From Gonium pectorale (taxonomy: Eukaryota; Chlorophyta; Chlorophyceae; Chlamydomonadales; Volvocaceae): a DNA stretch of 64,000 nucleotides. The stretch is from NCBI GenBank assembly GCA_001584585.1, contig LSYV01000008.1, positions 1,958,429 to 2,022,428 on the forward strand, written 5' to 3'. Positions 24,201 through 35,500 of the stretch are shown here, piece by piece (within the stretch, counting starts at the first letter, position 1; every line of letters begins with the position of its first letter). The notes under the pieces are model-generated. The model searched no databases. It was not told the origin of the DNA and saw only the letters and a list, made by a program, of their open reading frames with translations. A program made the translations under genes and the position numbers.

Positions 24201-27200
24201 AGTCCGAGACAATCCAGCAACTAGAGATTTAAAACCCACGGCGGGGCTCTATCTTACGATCGCAGTCTCAACAGCACGAGGAGTCGAACATGCCCAGCTC
24301 CTGAGGCGCGCGCAGTGCACAGGCGCAAGGCATCACACTTGGACGTCAAGAGTGGAGGGGTTCGCCCTCCCGTTTCCATGTGTTCGCAAATCCTCCCGTC
24401 TGGCGGCCGCGCAGCCGCTCACCCTTGTACACTCCGTGCCTGTCGCACAGTGCGTCGAACCGCGTGTACAGCTCGTTGAGCAGGCGGACCACCTGGAGGG
24501 CCGTCAGCTGCGAGGCGACCTCGGTGTACGACACGATGTCTGATGGCAGTCGGGCGGGTGGGCGGGCAGGGCGGGACAGTGCAGGCGGGTGGTCGCATCA
24601 GTTGCAGTCTGGTGTTGGACCTAGTCAATGAGCAGAGACGTGACTAGCAACAGGGGAACAATGGTGCCTTCGGCCTTGGCCTCACCAGTGAACAGGATGG
24701 TCACCGGCTCCGGGAACTCCTCGACCACGGTAGCCTCCCCGCGCTGCAGCTGACTAATCACCTGTGGTTACGCATACACGGCGGCATATACGTTTCAGGC
24801 TTGGACTTGACCGCTGTGATAGCCCCATAAAGCACAGGTGCGGTATTCGGGGCAAGCTGCCGCATTGCGGCCGGCTTGCAAGGACTGCCGATTCCTCGGA
24901 CTAGAGTTTTCCCGTTCTGTTGCACTCGTACTCGTACAATGGTATGGGCACCTGCGCGATGCCCATAAGCTCCTGTTGCTTGGGCCGAAGCGCACCGCAT
25001 TCCCGCCCGGCATTAATTAGGACCCGGAAACAGGGAATCAGCCTCTACGTTCATGCACACCCGGGGGTGCGATGTTTCCAGCAGGGCGCAGAGTACAGGG
25101 CATGGCGGCCATGTTCAGCTCCCTTTCGTGTCTGCAGCTACGCACCTTGCGCGGCAGCATGGCCCTGAGCAGCGCATCGTGCTTCTCCCGCGCCACGAGC
25201 AGCCATGCCACAAGGGTTGACACGACGAACGACCCCACCACCACAGCTGCGATGCAGGGATCCCGCCATTTGGGCTCCCATCCGCCGGCCGGTGCCACCT
25301 CCAGCACCCACACCAGGTTGAACTTGTTGATGGTGGAGCTCACGGGGGCGAGCGGGAGCGGGTCGCTAGCCGCTATGGTGGCCGCGTGGTTTATGTTATC
25401 AGCCACTTGCCGCAGGCGGTAACGGTAGCCCTGATCCGCCAGGGCGCGGAAACGGAAATCGCCCTGTGTGGCGAGGCGCGCAGGGGCGGTCCAGGCAGCA
25501 GGAGCTGTCGACAGGCCAGGAAACGATCCAGCGTGGGGAGTCCAGAAGCTGAAAGGCCCCATGACCCGAAGAGAGCCACCCTATTCACACATGACTACGC
25601 GTGGCACACAGGCCAAGCCCGGCAGAAGTCCCAGCAGAAGTTCACAGCTTGGTTCGCATGGCCCTGTGGTCAATCCTGGCCCGCACGATAGGAGCTCGTT
25701 GCCCCAACGCCCAACTGCCTACCGCACCTGCATATTATCCAGTGACAACAAGCTCATGGCCAGGCCCCAAAGCTTTGAGCCCTCTTCCGGAACCCAACAG
25801 ACGCCCGGTGGACACTCATACGGCTGACGGCCGCAGCCCCAGTCGTACAGAGGGTCCGGCGCTGGGAGGAATATTGGGTAGGTCGCAACTGCAAAAGGGC
25901 CAGCGGACAGGTGGAGTTGGGTCAGGCGAGAGCGTGAACCCGCCATTAACGATGGCGTCCAGAGCAGGGACTACAGCATTCCAGGGCACAGTGCGGGTTC
26001 CCGGCCCGCCACGGCACCGGCTGTCCACTGATGACGACTCACACATGCCCTGGAAGCCTTCCAGCAGGTTGTACGGCCCCAGCAGCAACCGCTTGTCCCG
26101 CTGCCGTATTTGGTACAGCGTGTCATTGCGGTACTGCGGCACTTGGAGCATGTCGCGGCCGATCAGCAGCCGAGCCAGCTCCCCGCTGACGGGCGGGTAG
26201 ACGTAGCGCAGCGCAGCGCCCGGCAGTACCTGGATCTGGTACACCAGCTGCTTCTCGTCCTGTTGGCAGGTGTGCGATAAGTGTGCGACAAGTCGCGGGG
26301 GGGGGGGCGAGCGTTGGCGATCCGTGCATGCCAAGTACGAAATCGCACGCGCTCGCAAGGATGCCCTGTCCGTGCGTGGGTGAACCATTGTCCGCAGACC
26401 CGGCATTGAGGTGACGTACAGGACGAGAGTATAGAAAAATGAAACGCTGCAATGAGTGTCCCACGACGAAACCATGGGCCTACCCAGCGCATGATGGTGC
26501 TGGATAGGTTGTCAAACTCCAAGTCCAAGTCCGAGCACAGTGGTCGCCGGCTAACGTACGCTGACGTGGCCATCAGTGCTGCGCACGGTAGGATAACGTT
26601 CGGTGAAAGGCACAGCGATAAGGAATCTGGAACATGGCATCTGGCATATTAAGCCAGCAAGCAGCGAGGGCGGGTCTAGTAGACGGTATGCAGATAGGGG
26701 CAGGGATCCATCCGGACACATGCTTTGTGCAACCTGGCTGCCTCGGGCGGGTGAGGCCGGTGCTTTACGGTATACTGTATCCGCGGGAGCGCTTGTGGTG
26801 TCAGGGCCAGATGCCCTCGCTCCAGTTACACGATCGCGCCAACGGCGAACGTAATGCTCACCAAAAGTCGCAATCTCCAGCTGATTGGAGATGGCGTTCG
26901 CGGTCGCAGACGAGACCGCTTCGTGCACATAGGCCTGCAAGCATCGAGCCGCGTGCACTCAGCGCTGACGCAGATGCACGCCAGAACAGGAGTAACGCCG
27001 GGCCCGACTGGTGGTCAGGACCCACGTAGAAGTGCCTGCGCCGCTGATGGTGCACAGGCGAGCAACGAACACTGTGAAAGCAGAATTGCTCGTGACGCGC
27101 TGCATTCTAAACACTAGTGGTACATGGTTGTGCCGTCCATTCGCGACGCATCGTGTGGCTCACCTTTTGCTGTGCGACGTGCTTTTCGCTAGCGAACGCG

Positions 27201-28397
27201 ACTCCAAAGACGCCCAGGCCGCACAGCAGGACGAAGACCAGGACAGGCACGGCAGCCAGGAGTGGCTTCCGCCATACCAGCGTGGTCAAGACCTGCGTAT
27301 ATAGGCCAGGGGGTTGGGCAGTTCAACAAACGCAGCAAGGCAGAAGTACCCTATATGCCATGCCCGAACGTCCTTGCACAGCATATGCGCCCCACAGCAT
27401 GTGCGCGCGGTAGCCTCTAACACGCGTCGCCAAAAGCACACACCTTCCCCTTCATCTGCAGTTTAAGGCACAGCCCCTTGGGCCAGCACAATGCAGGATG
27501 ACGTAGCACTCGCCGCACGCCGCACAGGTCGTGTGCAAGGTCGTCTGGACACGGCTGGGCCGCAACCTGGCCGCTGCGCGGGTTTGCACCTGCCACCTGC
27601 GGCAGCGCCGGCGGCTGGCGCCCCTGCTCCACTTCCAGCTGCTGGTTGTGCCGCGTACCATACTGCGTCATAGCTGTGCTCGGGCCTGGCTGGCTCAGTA
27701 GGCCAACACAGGTGCTGGAACGCGACTGCGGGTTGTCCCTGGCCCCGATGTCGGCGAGCACCATCGGCGGGGCCGAGTGCTGCGCCGGCCCATGATGCTG
27801 CTGCTCCTGACCATGCTCCTGCTGCCGCCGCTGGCAGCATTGGTAGGGCTGCTGGTCGCCAAGGTGTTGGTTCTCTGCCGCGCACCCAGCAGAGCGCGCG
27901 GACTGCGCTGCGGCGTCACCATCGCCATCGCTATTCTCGCCAAGGTGCGACAGCAGCTCGCTGCGCGCCCTGCCCACTTGCTCCGACTGTCCGCCGCCAC
28001 TGCCCAGGCTCAGTCCGGTGCCGCGCCGGCTAGCCGCCGCAGCCGCCACCCGCGGCGGGAGATCCGCGGGATCCGCGTCCGCCCTGTCCGCCGCCAGCTC
28101 CATCCCCAGCTCCATGGCCAGGGAAAGTAGCACCTCAGGGCGCACGGCGCGCAGGGGCGGCAGCCCGTCGCCTCCGTGAGAGCAGCCGTCCAGCACTCTG
28201 TGCAACACCTGGCCGCCCAACGCGTGGTCGTGTCGCATGCTCACTGGCAGAACGCACCCAACAGTGTGGGCAGCAGGGGTGGGCGCTGGCCTCTGGCCGC
28301 TACTGGGGTCCAACAGCAACTGGAAGCGCTCCGAAGATGCTGGGCGAGCCCGATCGACAGCGCTGCCGCCGAGCGGTACCCTGACGGTGGAATGCAT
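21231..28397 (-). CDS. CHASE-domain receptor guanylyl cyclase, copy 2
   Basis: Predicted plasma-membrane or ciliary receptor that makes cGMP from GTP. Exons: 28397-27444, 27292-27164, 26934-26862, 26578-26484, 26259-26043, 25888-25728, 25463-25146, 24761-24686, 24539-24423, 24099-24082 (18 nt), 23811-23735, 23527-23443, 23107-23054, 22735-22725 (11 nt), 22423-22010, 21920-21231; 1162 aa. Residues 1-318 are cytosolic and Gln/Ala-rich. TM1 is near 330-352. The CHASE domain follows, with ALRYVYPPVSGE, GPYNLLEGFQG, TYPIFLPAPDPLYDW and ALADQGYRYRLRQ. TM2 is near 613-634, followed by the dimer-helix motif ALLRAMLPRK. In the cyclase domain, Asp675 and Asp719 bind metal, Glu715 and Cys789 specify guanine, and Asn796/Arg800 are the transition-state pair. 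A disordered ~85-aa loop precedes LFGRGRVMIKGKGPMHTFW. The 229-aa tail is disordered. All junctions keep frame. The DDVLPLP block of copies 3 and 4 is missing. The ligand is unknown. Confidence 0.9.
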
Positions 28398-31300
28398 GAG
28401 GAAAGCGTGAGGATATGATGGAGCTCAGAGCACCATGGAAGCCCCTAGGCGTAGTAGCATACTTTCAGAGGGCGTACGACTAAGCTGGTGCAGCTGGACC
28501 AGGGGTCAGGAAGCATCGCCCTGCTGAGAGTAATGGGAGGCCACGTCCCAAGCCACGGCCCTTTGCTGCCAGGGTAAATAACCCTGGGCGGTGGTTTACG
28601 ACCAATGCACACGTGGGCATACCCGTACAGCATCACCGCCGGCAAAACACCGACATGCCGCTCGCGGTTGACACACAGACCGCCGAGCGGCCCACAACTG
28701 CCCCCGGCGCTCTGCCCTGACGGGCTTACCGATGCGGCGGGCCACCAGCAAACCACGTGCCGGGTAAGCTCATTTCAAGATTGTCCAAGGCAAGTCGACA
28801 GGGCGCCAGAAGCCGCTCCCCGCTCGGCGGGGAGTCGTTCGGACGCCTGGGTAATGATCTGCGGACCCTAGGGCGGGGAGGGTGACCGAGTATGAGAGCA
28901 GGGCCGACAGAAAGACCCGCCAGGCCCCACGAGGTCGAACGCGAAAGAGCCTGACGGGGCCGCACTGCCCACGGCACTGCCGGCTACCTGGGCCTGTTAA
29001 CCGACACAAATAGCTGCGGGGCGCGCTTCGGCCAATAGGGCCCGGGCTAGCAGCCAGGTGAACGCTTGTCGCATACGCGACAGGGTGTGCGGAGCATCGG
29101 TATGGCACGCGCCTGCCCCACTGGACACATACTGGAGCCATGCGACGCCATGCGAACAAACGTCTCCACCCAATCAGCAAGTGTCCATTTAGCCAGCCTT
29201 CCAGTCCCTTCTGGCAGACCAAACCGCCAACCCGCCGTTCCGTCGTAGTATCATGCGCGCTGGCAGGTTTCTGTGCCTTTCAATAAGGGATACAGAAATG
29301 CCCCCGAAACTGAATATGTATGTTTCGACCGAAGGTTGGGCAGGACAGACCACACTTGAACAGGACGAGGCAGGTATCAGGCGCCCTTACCAGCAGGTAC
29401 TGGTTAGGATGTCAGCAGTTTGCGCCCTCACGACGCTCTCAGAGTCAGAGTGGGGCGAAGGTAAATCCCATCCAGTGCTATATTGTATCAGACGTTTAGC
29501 AACATACGCCGACAACTTAGGATCTTAGCGAACAGGAACAAAGAGCTTACGGCGAAGGTGTTCCTGCGCAGTGAGAGCTTAATTGCCTGCACCATGTGTG
29601 TCACCGCGGAACTCTCTGCTAGCGCTGACAAACGCTATATGAGATAATGATGTGTCTCCCGCCATTTCGCACAAGTTCTTTGTGCTCGTGACCGTGGGCA
29701 GCACTGTATGCCACTACTGAAATACAACTTAAAACAATATTACAAACGCCCCCTGGGGGCAATAGGATGTTCTCATACCAAGGCGTACGGAGAGGCGTAC
29801 GGTGTTAATTCACCTGCCTGCAATCTCTCGTATCAGCCCCACTTGTACATAAATATTACCTCGCTTTAATAGAAGTCAGTATCTATGACATCCATGACAT
29901 CCGCCCGCGCACGCTCGTTTTTCAACAAAGAAGTCGGCGTTCATAATTAATGAACTGCACTTATTTATGCCGTAATGTGCTCGCAGTGATACGGTCCTCC
30001 TTCCGTAGCCCCCATGCGGCTCTTGGTCACTGGGCCTTCCAGCTTTTTTAGCTTGCTACAGCAATATGCGATGCTGTTTATTGCCAGTGCATTTAAACGA
30101 TTGAGCTTGCGGGGGGTTTCCGCTCCTTGGGCGGGGGTTTTGAGCCTGATTCTGCGGCCCCGTCCCGTGTTCCCTCGTGATCCGCGATGCTGTACGTACA
30201 ATTCTGCTCGTAATTTTTCAAATGGTCGATGGGCACTCTCACCTTCAGCATACTGACTCGGCTCTTCGCGCTCGGTTGTACGGTAGCGGTTGATGAGAAT
30301 ATGGGCACGGCATGTGCGGGCCCATGTGGTTTTGTAGTTCTGGAACGGGGGGGGAGTGCGTCCTGGGCTCCTGGAACGAGAGCGTGCGGAAAAGCTGTGT
30401 GGACTTTGAGGTAAAGTGACGAACGTCACATGTCTTGCTCTGTACCCGCCCGCCCTACTGGAAACGTCGTGCCCTCGGGCGTGTATGGCCGTAGAGGCGG
30501 GCTCCCTCTTTCTGTGCAGGTTTCTCTTTTTTTGTGCAGGTGGTGATGGGTCGGATGGATGTCAGGGGCGGGGCTGAGGTGGGACTGGTGCGTCCCCAAG
30601 ACCCACTTGCATTTAATAGGTTTTGCCTACATATCCTTCCACTCCCAAGATCCACCTTGTAGGAATAGGAAGTAACATTTTATCATTTGCACCGGGATGC
30701 TTGGATCTCAGTGGACGGTGTAGTTGCCCGGCGCTGACACGCTGTAGTCTGCACTTAACACCGTGCCAACGGTAAACAACAATGATGGCGCTCCGACCCA
30801 GGAAGTATGAAATATGCATGGTGAAAACGGTCACAGCGGCGAACGTTACATGCTCAAAGCGAGAGTTTCAAAATCAAGAGCCCTGCGCCACAGTGCACAT
30901 GGCGTCAGCAGGTTGTTGACTGCCTTGGTCTACGAACCTCCGACGTCGGAGCGTACGCACGCAGTCGATACAACGTCCGAGCGACTCCACACGCACTCAG
31001 GAATTGAGCGCGCTCCCCATGAATTCACTGCCGCACGCTCAACCATGAACCTGAACTGTAACTAGTAACAATTAATTGCAGCTCTAATGAACCGGAAGCT
31101 GCTGAACGGCAGACGGTGCCGCACGGGCGGGCCAGCCAGACATGCACCCAAAACAGAGCGGCATGGGCGCCATGGCTTCAGGACAAGGAGCGTACAAGCC
31201 AGGCAGAGCGGCGTGAATCCAATCGGACCTTCCGTATTCAGCGCCAAAGTCCGACCGCATTGGCATCAGACCCAACAATGAACAATGAAAGCAAGAACCG

Positions 31301-32560
31301 CGCGGGATGAATTTGTGTACTTGAAAGCAAGCAGTCGCATACCACGTGCGCACGGTCCTACTATGGGCGCGGCCCGAGGGTCGCGGCCACTCAACATTCA
31401 GCCCGTTACCCCGTGCCGTTACCCTGCATGTACCTATAGGTTGTGCGAACGGGGCACTGCAGCTGGCAGGCGTGGAGGCATTCGCTGCGTCCCCAACCGC
31501 GCCAAGGCCAATGAAAAGAGGTACCGGTACATAGCAACGGCACATGAGCTCTTTCGGGTTTTTTCTTTGCCTAAGGCCGTTGCCATCCCACAAGGTTCTA
31601 CCCTACGAATGCGCTTTGCTTTGCTTATGCGCATGGATATATTCACACATCCGTGTTAGTGAATAGGCACATTCCTGCAAACATTGGCGTCTCGCACTCA
31701 ACACCAGCACGAGCACGCCCTTCGCATTCATCAGCACGCCGTTCGCATCACCACGCAGTTTGCATACCCAACCCACACCATCGGCATCGGCACAGTCTCC
31801 CAGCATGCGCTGACTCGGCACTAACTGCAAAGCCTCAGCATGACCTCTTTAGGTAACAACATTGAGAGGGGCTTCCCATCTCAACACCGACCAGGACAAA
31901 CACGTCCCGGGCGTAAGCATCGTTTGCCCATTCGGCCAGCGGAGGAGGCCGACCCAAAACCACAGCGTCAGTGTTAGCCCTGCGGAGGCCGACCCAAAAT
32001 GCGAGGCCCTTTACAGCGCTACACGCAGCCTTCGTAGCTCGTACACCCGTGACCGGCCCCTAGCCGCTTCAGTTTCCCCAGCGCTGGTCTCCACCCGGGA
32101 AGTTAAGCATCCTGAGACTGAACCCGTGCATTGCAACACCGGGCCCATACGCAAGACCTTGGGTTTAGCTCCCCCCACGGGATGTACGCTGCTGGCGCCC
32201 AGCTCGTCGTTGTTCATTCCTCTTTCCATTCAACTCCCCCCCTACCTGGTTGCCCGGGCGTGGAGGGGGGTAAATGACACAGTAACCGTCGTCGCTTCCG
32301 CGAATGGCGAGCAAAGCCAAGCACGCCACGGCTATACCGTTGCCAAGTCTCCAGAAAAAATGACACGCAGCCAGCTCGCCGCGCGACGCTGCTAATTTCC
32401 CCATCGACCCGCCTTGGCCCGGAATGATCCATACCATTCGCCATGAATAGACTTGTCCGTCGTGTCTCCTCACTGCCGGGGCCGATCAACCGCTGACCCG
32501 CGCGCCGGCTACAGCGTCAAGGCGTTCATCCTGGTTGTCATACAGACACCACAGAAGACA
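28398..32560. other. Intergenic region between cyclases 2 and 3
   Basis: These ~4.2 kb lie upstream of cyclase 2 and downstream of cyclase 3. The middle (about 29530-30000) is noticeably more AT-rich than its surroundings. A dispersed T-rich repeat sits at 30444-30545. Two direct copies of GCGGAGGCCGACCCAAAA-like sequence occur near 31940 and 31980. No gene could be supported on either strand. Confidence 0.45.
30444..30545 (+). repeat. Dispersed T-rich repeat, copy 1
   Basis: It begins CCCGCCCGCCCTACTGG, contains the core GTGTATGGCCGTAGAGGC, and ends in a pyrimidine tract with a run of seven T. Similar sequence occurs at 42619-42705, 57833-57893, 58456-58528 and 58546-58626, and the tail also at 58675-58721 (inverted) and 62855-62903. 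Confidence 0.65.
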
Positions 32561-35500
32561 CTACATTTTGTGGGCCCCGCCGTCTTCAAACCACTGAGGC
32601 TGCACGACTTCTGCCTCACCCACTCGGCTACTCGCACCGATGTAGTCAAAGCTCCAAGGCGCCTCTAGCAGTTCCTCCTTGTCCCTTGCGTTGCATTCCG
32701 TCGGAGATACGGCGGGTGCCGGGAGGGCACCAGCGTTGGTGTCGGTAAGAGCCCGCAGGGCGCAAGCAGAGCCGCTTGCAGCGCTGCAAGCGTCGCCCTC
32801 GCGCACGCTGCCATTGTGGACTCTTACTGAGGGGCCGTTGCCATCGGTCTCGCCCTTTGCGGTAGCGTAATGATCGGCCGATAAGCAATGCGGCGTACTG
32901 CTGGGCTTCGACGGGTCCGTGATATGCAGGTCCAGGAGATCAGCCTCCGCGGTGGTCGAGTGCTGCGAGTCGTTCGGCCAGGGTGGCGGGGAGGGCGCGT
33001 CCCCGGGCGCGGCCTCCTGCGCCGCGGTGGGCTGCTGCGGGCGGGTGGAGCCAGCAGCCGGCGCTGGAGCCGGCACCGCGTGATTGTCTGTCAACAGCTG
33101 TACGTTCGTCGCTGAGGCCCACGGCCGCGTGAACCCCACTGCCAGGGTGCGGGCTGGGAGGGACCCACGTGACTCGCCGGCCGCGAGAACAAACCCGGCT
33201 CCTCCAGTGGGCGGCCCCTTGGCGGTTCGGCCGGACAGCGTGCGGGCGACCATTCCCATGGCGGCGCGGATGGACACAGCCGCCGATGTCATGCTAGTCC
33301 GCAGTGAGGCTTGCGTGATGACCCGTGGGTCGGCCTGGCCGGGCAACTTGGGCGGCGAGCCCAGCCAGAAGGTGTGCATCATGCCCTTGCCCTGTGGTTC
33401 CATGGACACAGGTTGGGGATTGGAGGCGCTGGTGCAGCATGAATGTATTGCGCGCCCCACAACAGGGCAGTGTTACACCGACACCCGTGAGTACCGGTAT
33501 TCACACTGGGCACTGGGGCACCGGCGACAGCGCTGTCCACCCACCTTTATCATCACCCGGCCACGACCGAACAATGTCAATGCTGGCAGCATCGCTGGGG
33601 AGCCCGAGGCCACCACGCGCCACATGACATCGCCGCCATTGGGCGCCTCACTGAGGCCTGCGCCGGAAGGCTCCGCGTGCTGCAGTTGCAGCTGCGCCTG
33701 CAGCTGCTGCGGTACCTGCGCGTGCCACGAATCGCTCGCTATTGGGTTGCCGTGCTGATCCAAAAGCAGCGAGAGCGTGGGCGTTGTTGTCGTGGATCTG
33801 GGTTCTTCTGTATTGGTGCGGATCCGCCGGTGACTGGACTTTGGTTCATCGACGCTTGCACGCCGCCGGAGCGAGCTAGCAGGGCCCCTTCCAATGCCCA
33901 GTGGGGACGGGAGTCCGCCGGCGGGTGGCGCCGCCGCCGCCTGCGGCCGCCGCACCGGCAGCATGACCGCCGCGCCCGCCATCCTCAGCAGCGAGGCGGT
34001 GGCTGCGCTCATGTGGATGCACATGGGCTGGCTGTTGGCCTCCATGCGGCTGGCGGTGTTCTGGGGGGGAGAACGAAAGACAGGCCACTCATCGGGTTTG
34101 GCAATTGTCATGGCAAGACGGAAAAGCTGTCGGGAGCAAGCGAAAACTGCAGTGTTGGAGCTGCATGTGTGCTACACTGAATCCAGCCAGACTGGCGCAT
34201 TGACCTCTGCAGCTAAAACAGGTGCGAACATGACCAGCACACTCACCACGGTGTCCCCTGCTCCATTGGGAGGACCGCGGGCAGTCGACGCGAGGCATAC
34301 ATGCGGTGTGGACGATAGGGGGTAAGAAAGCGAGTAAGTAAGACCCACAGCAACAAGAGGCTTGAACGCCACGCATCGATGCATGGGATACACACATGCA
34401 TGGGATAAAGTCGTTCCCGCAGTGCCATGCGCGGGTGCCAAGGTGATATCTAGCAGCGCAGAGGGCATGCCAGGATACAAGGCAGCACGTACGGCAAGGA
34501 TACAGGTACGGCCAGGATAAAATGCAGTACGGTACGGCACAACGGCATGCAAATTAAAGCACCCGCGCGCTGTGCACGCTTTGAAGCGATTGGCCTGCGG
34601 CAGCGTGGCAAAGAGGGCCGTGAGGGGGTGCGTTTGCGACGAGGCTGCGCCGCCGGGCGTCGGCTCGACTCCGCCCCCCTCCCGCCCACATCCCCCGCCC
34701 GCTCACCGAACAGGCAGTACCGGGGCATCCGCTGCCCGATGACGCCGGCCACCACCGGGCCTGCGGGCGGGCGGGAGGGCGAGCAGCACGGGTGCGGTGA
34801 TGGGACGGGTGGGAGAGGGGTCACGCGGAGCGGCGTGCGCAGCGCGTCAGGGTGGTATTCAAGTGCTGGCGACTCGCAACAGTTGCACTCGTCATGGCGT
34901 CTGCTGGCTGCCGGGGCGGGTGCAGCTGCCGCATCAGGGTGTCCCTCACGTGCTCATGGCCCACAGCAGCTGCACTGAGCCGGCGGGGGCTTGCCTCCGC
35001 AACGCGGCAGCAGCCCGAGAGCTCACCCGAGTGCAGCCCGATGCGGATCTTGACGCGCATGTCCTCATCGCCAACCCGCGTAGTGAACCGCTCAACCATC
35101 GCAATCATGTCCTGAGATGGGGACCGCAGCTAACCTCCGTAATTGAGTAGGATGGGGGCGTGGCGGCGCTAAGCGCGTAAAGCGATGGCGGCTCCCGTAC
35201 ACGGTATAGGTAGATGGTGGTGCATTCGTGCCTGGAATGGCATGATATGCAAGAACGCCCAGCGCCGGTAGTTTGCTGCACGACACAACTTTGTATATTC
35301 GGGCATCCCCGGAATGTCTTTCCGAGCTGGTTCATTTGTCTACTACTGTTGCCCGGTTCACATGTAGCCGGCCTCACGAGTGCAGTCCTCTTTCGCCCGT
35401 CCCTCCGGCTTTCACATGTTGGAAACATGCCGACAAAAGTTGCGATCACTCCGTCCCGCCCCCTGTGACGGTTGGCGGACCCCTGTGCGGCATCCCCACC

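Noticed and set aside
27444..27700. A suspected frameshift at the end of the copy 2 N-terminal exon, because the sequence differs strongly from copy 1
   Set aside because: All four N-terminal exons diverge here, and the frame reaches a good donor (AAG|GTGTGT) in phase with the TM1 exon.
21231..28397. Naming the cyclases adenylyl cyclases
   Set aside because: The Glu and Cys at the base-recognition positions are those of guanylyl cyclases in all copies.
29530..30000. AT-rich stretch that might be inserted organelle DNA
   Set aside because: No recognisable organelle gene, tRNA or rRNA sequence is present; it may just be intergenic DNA.
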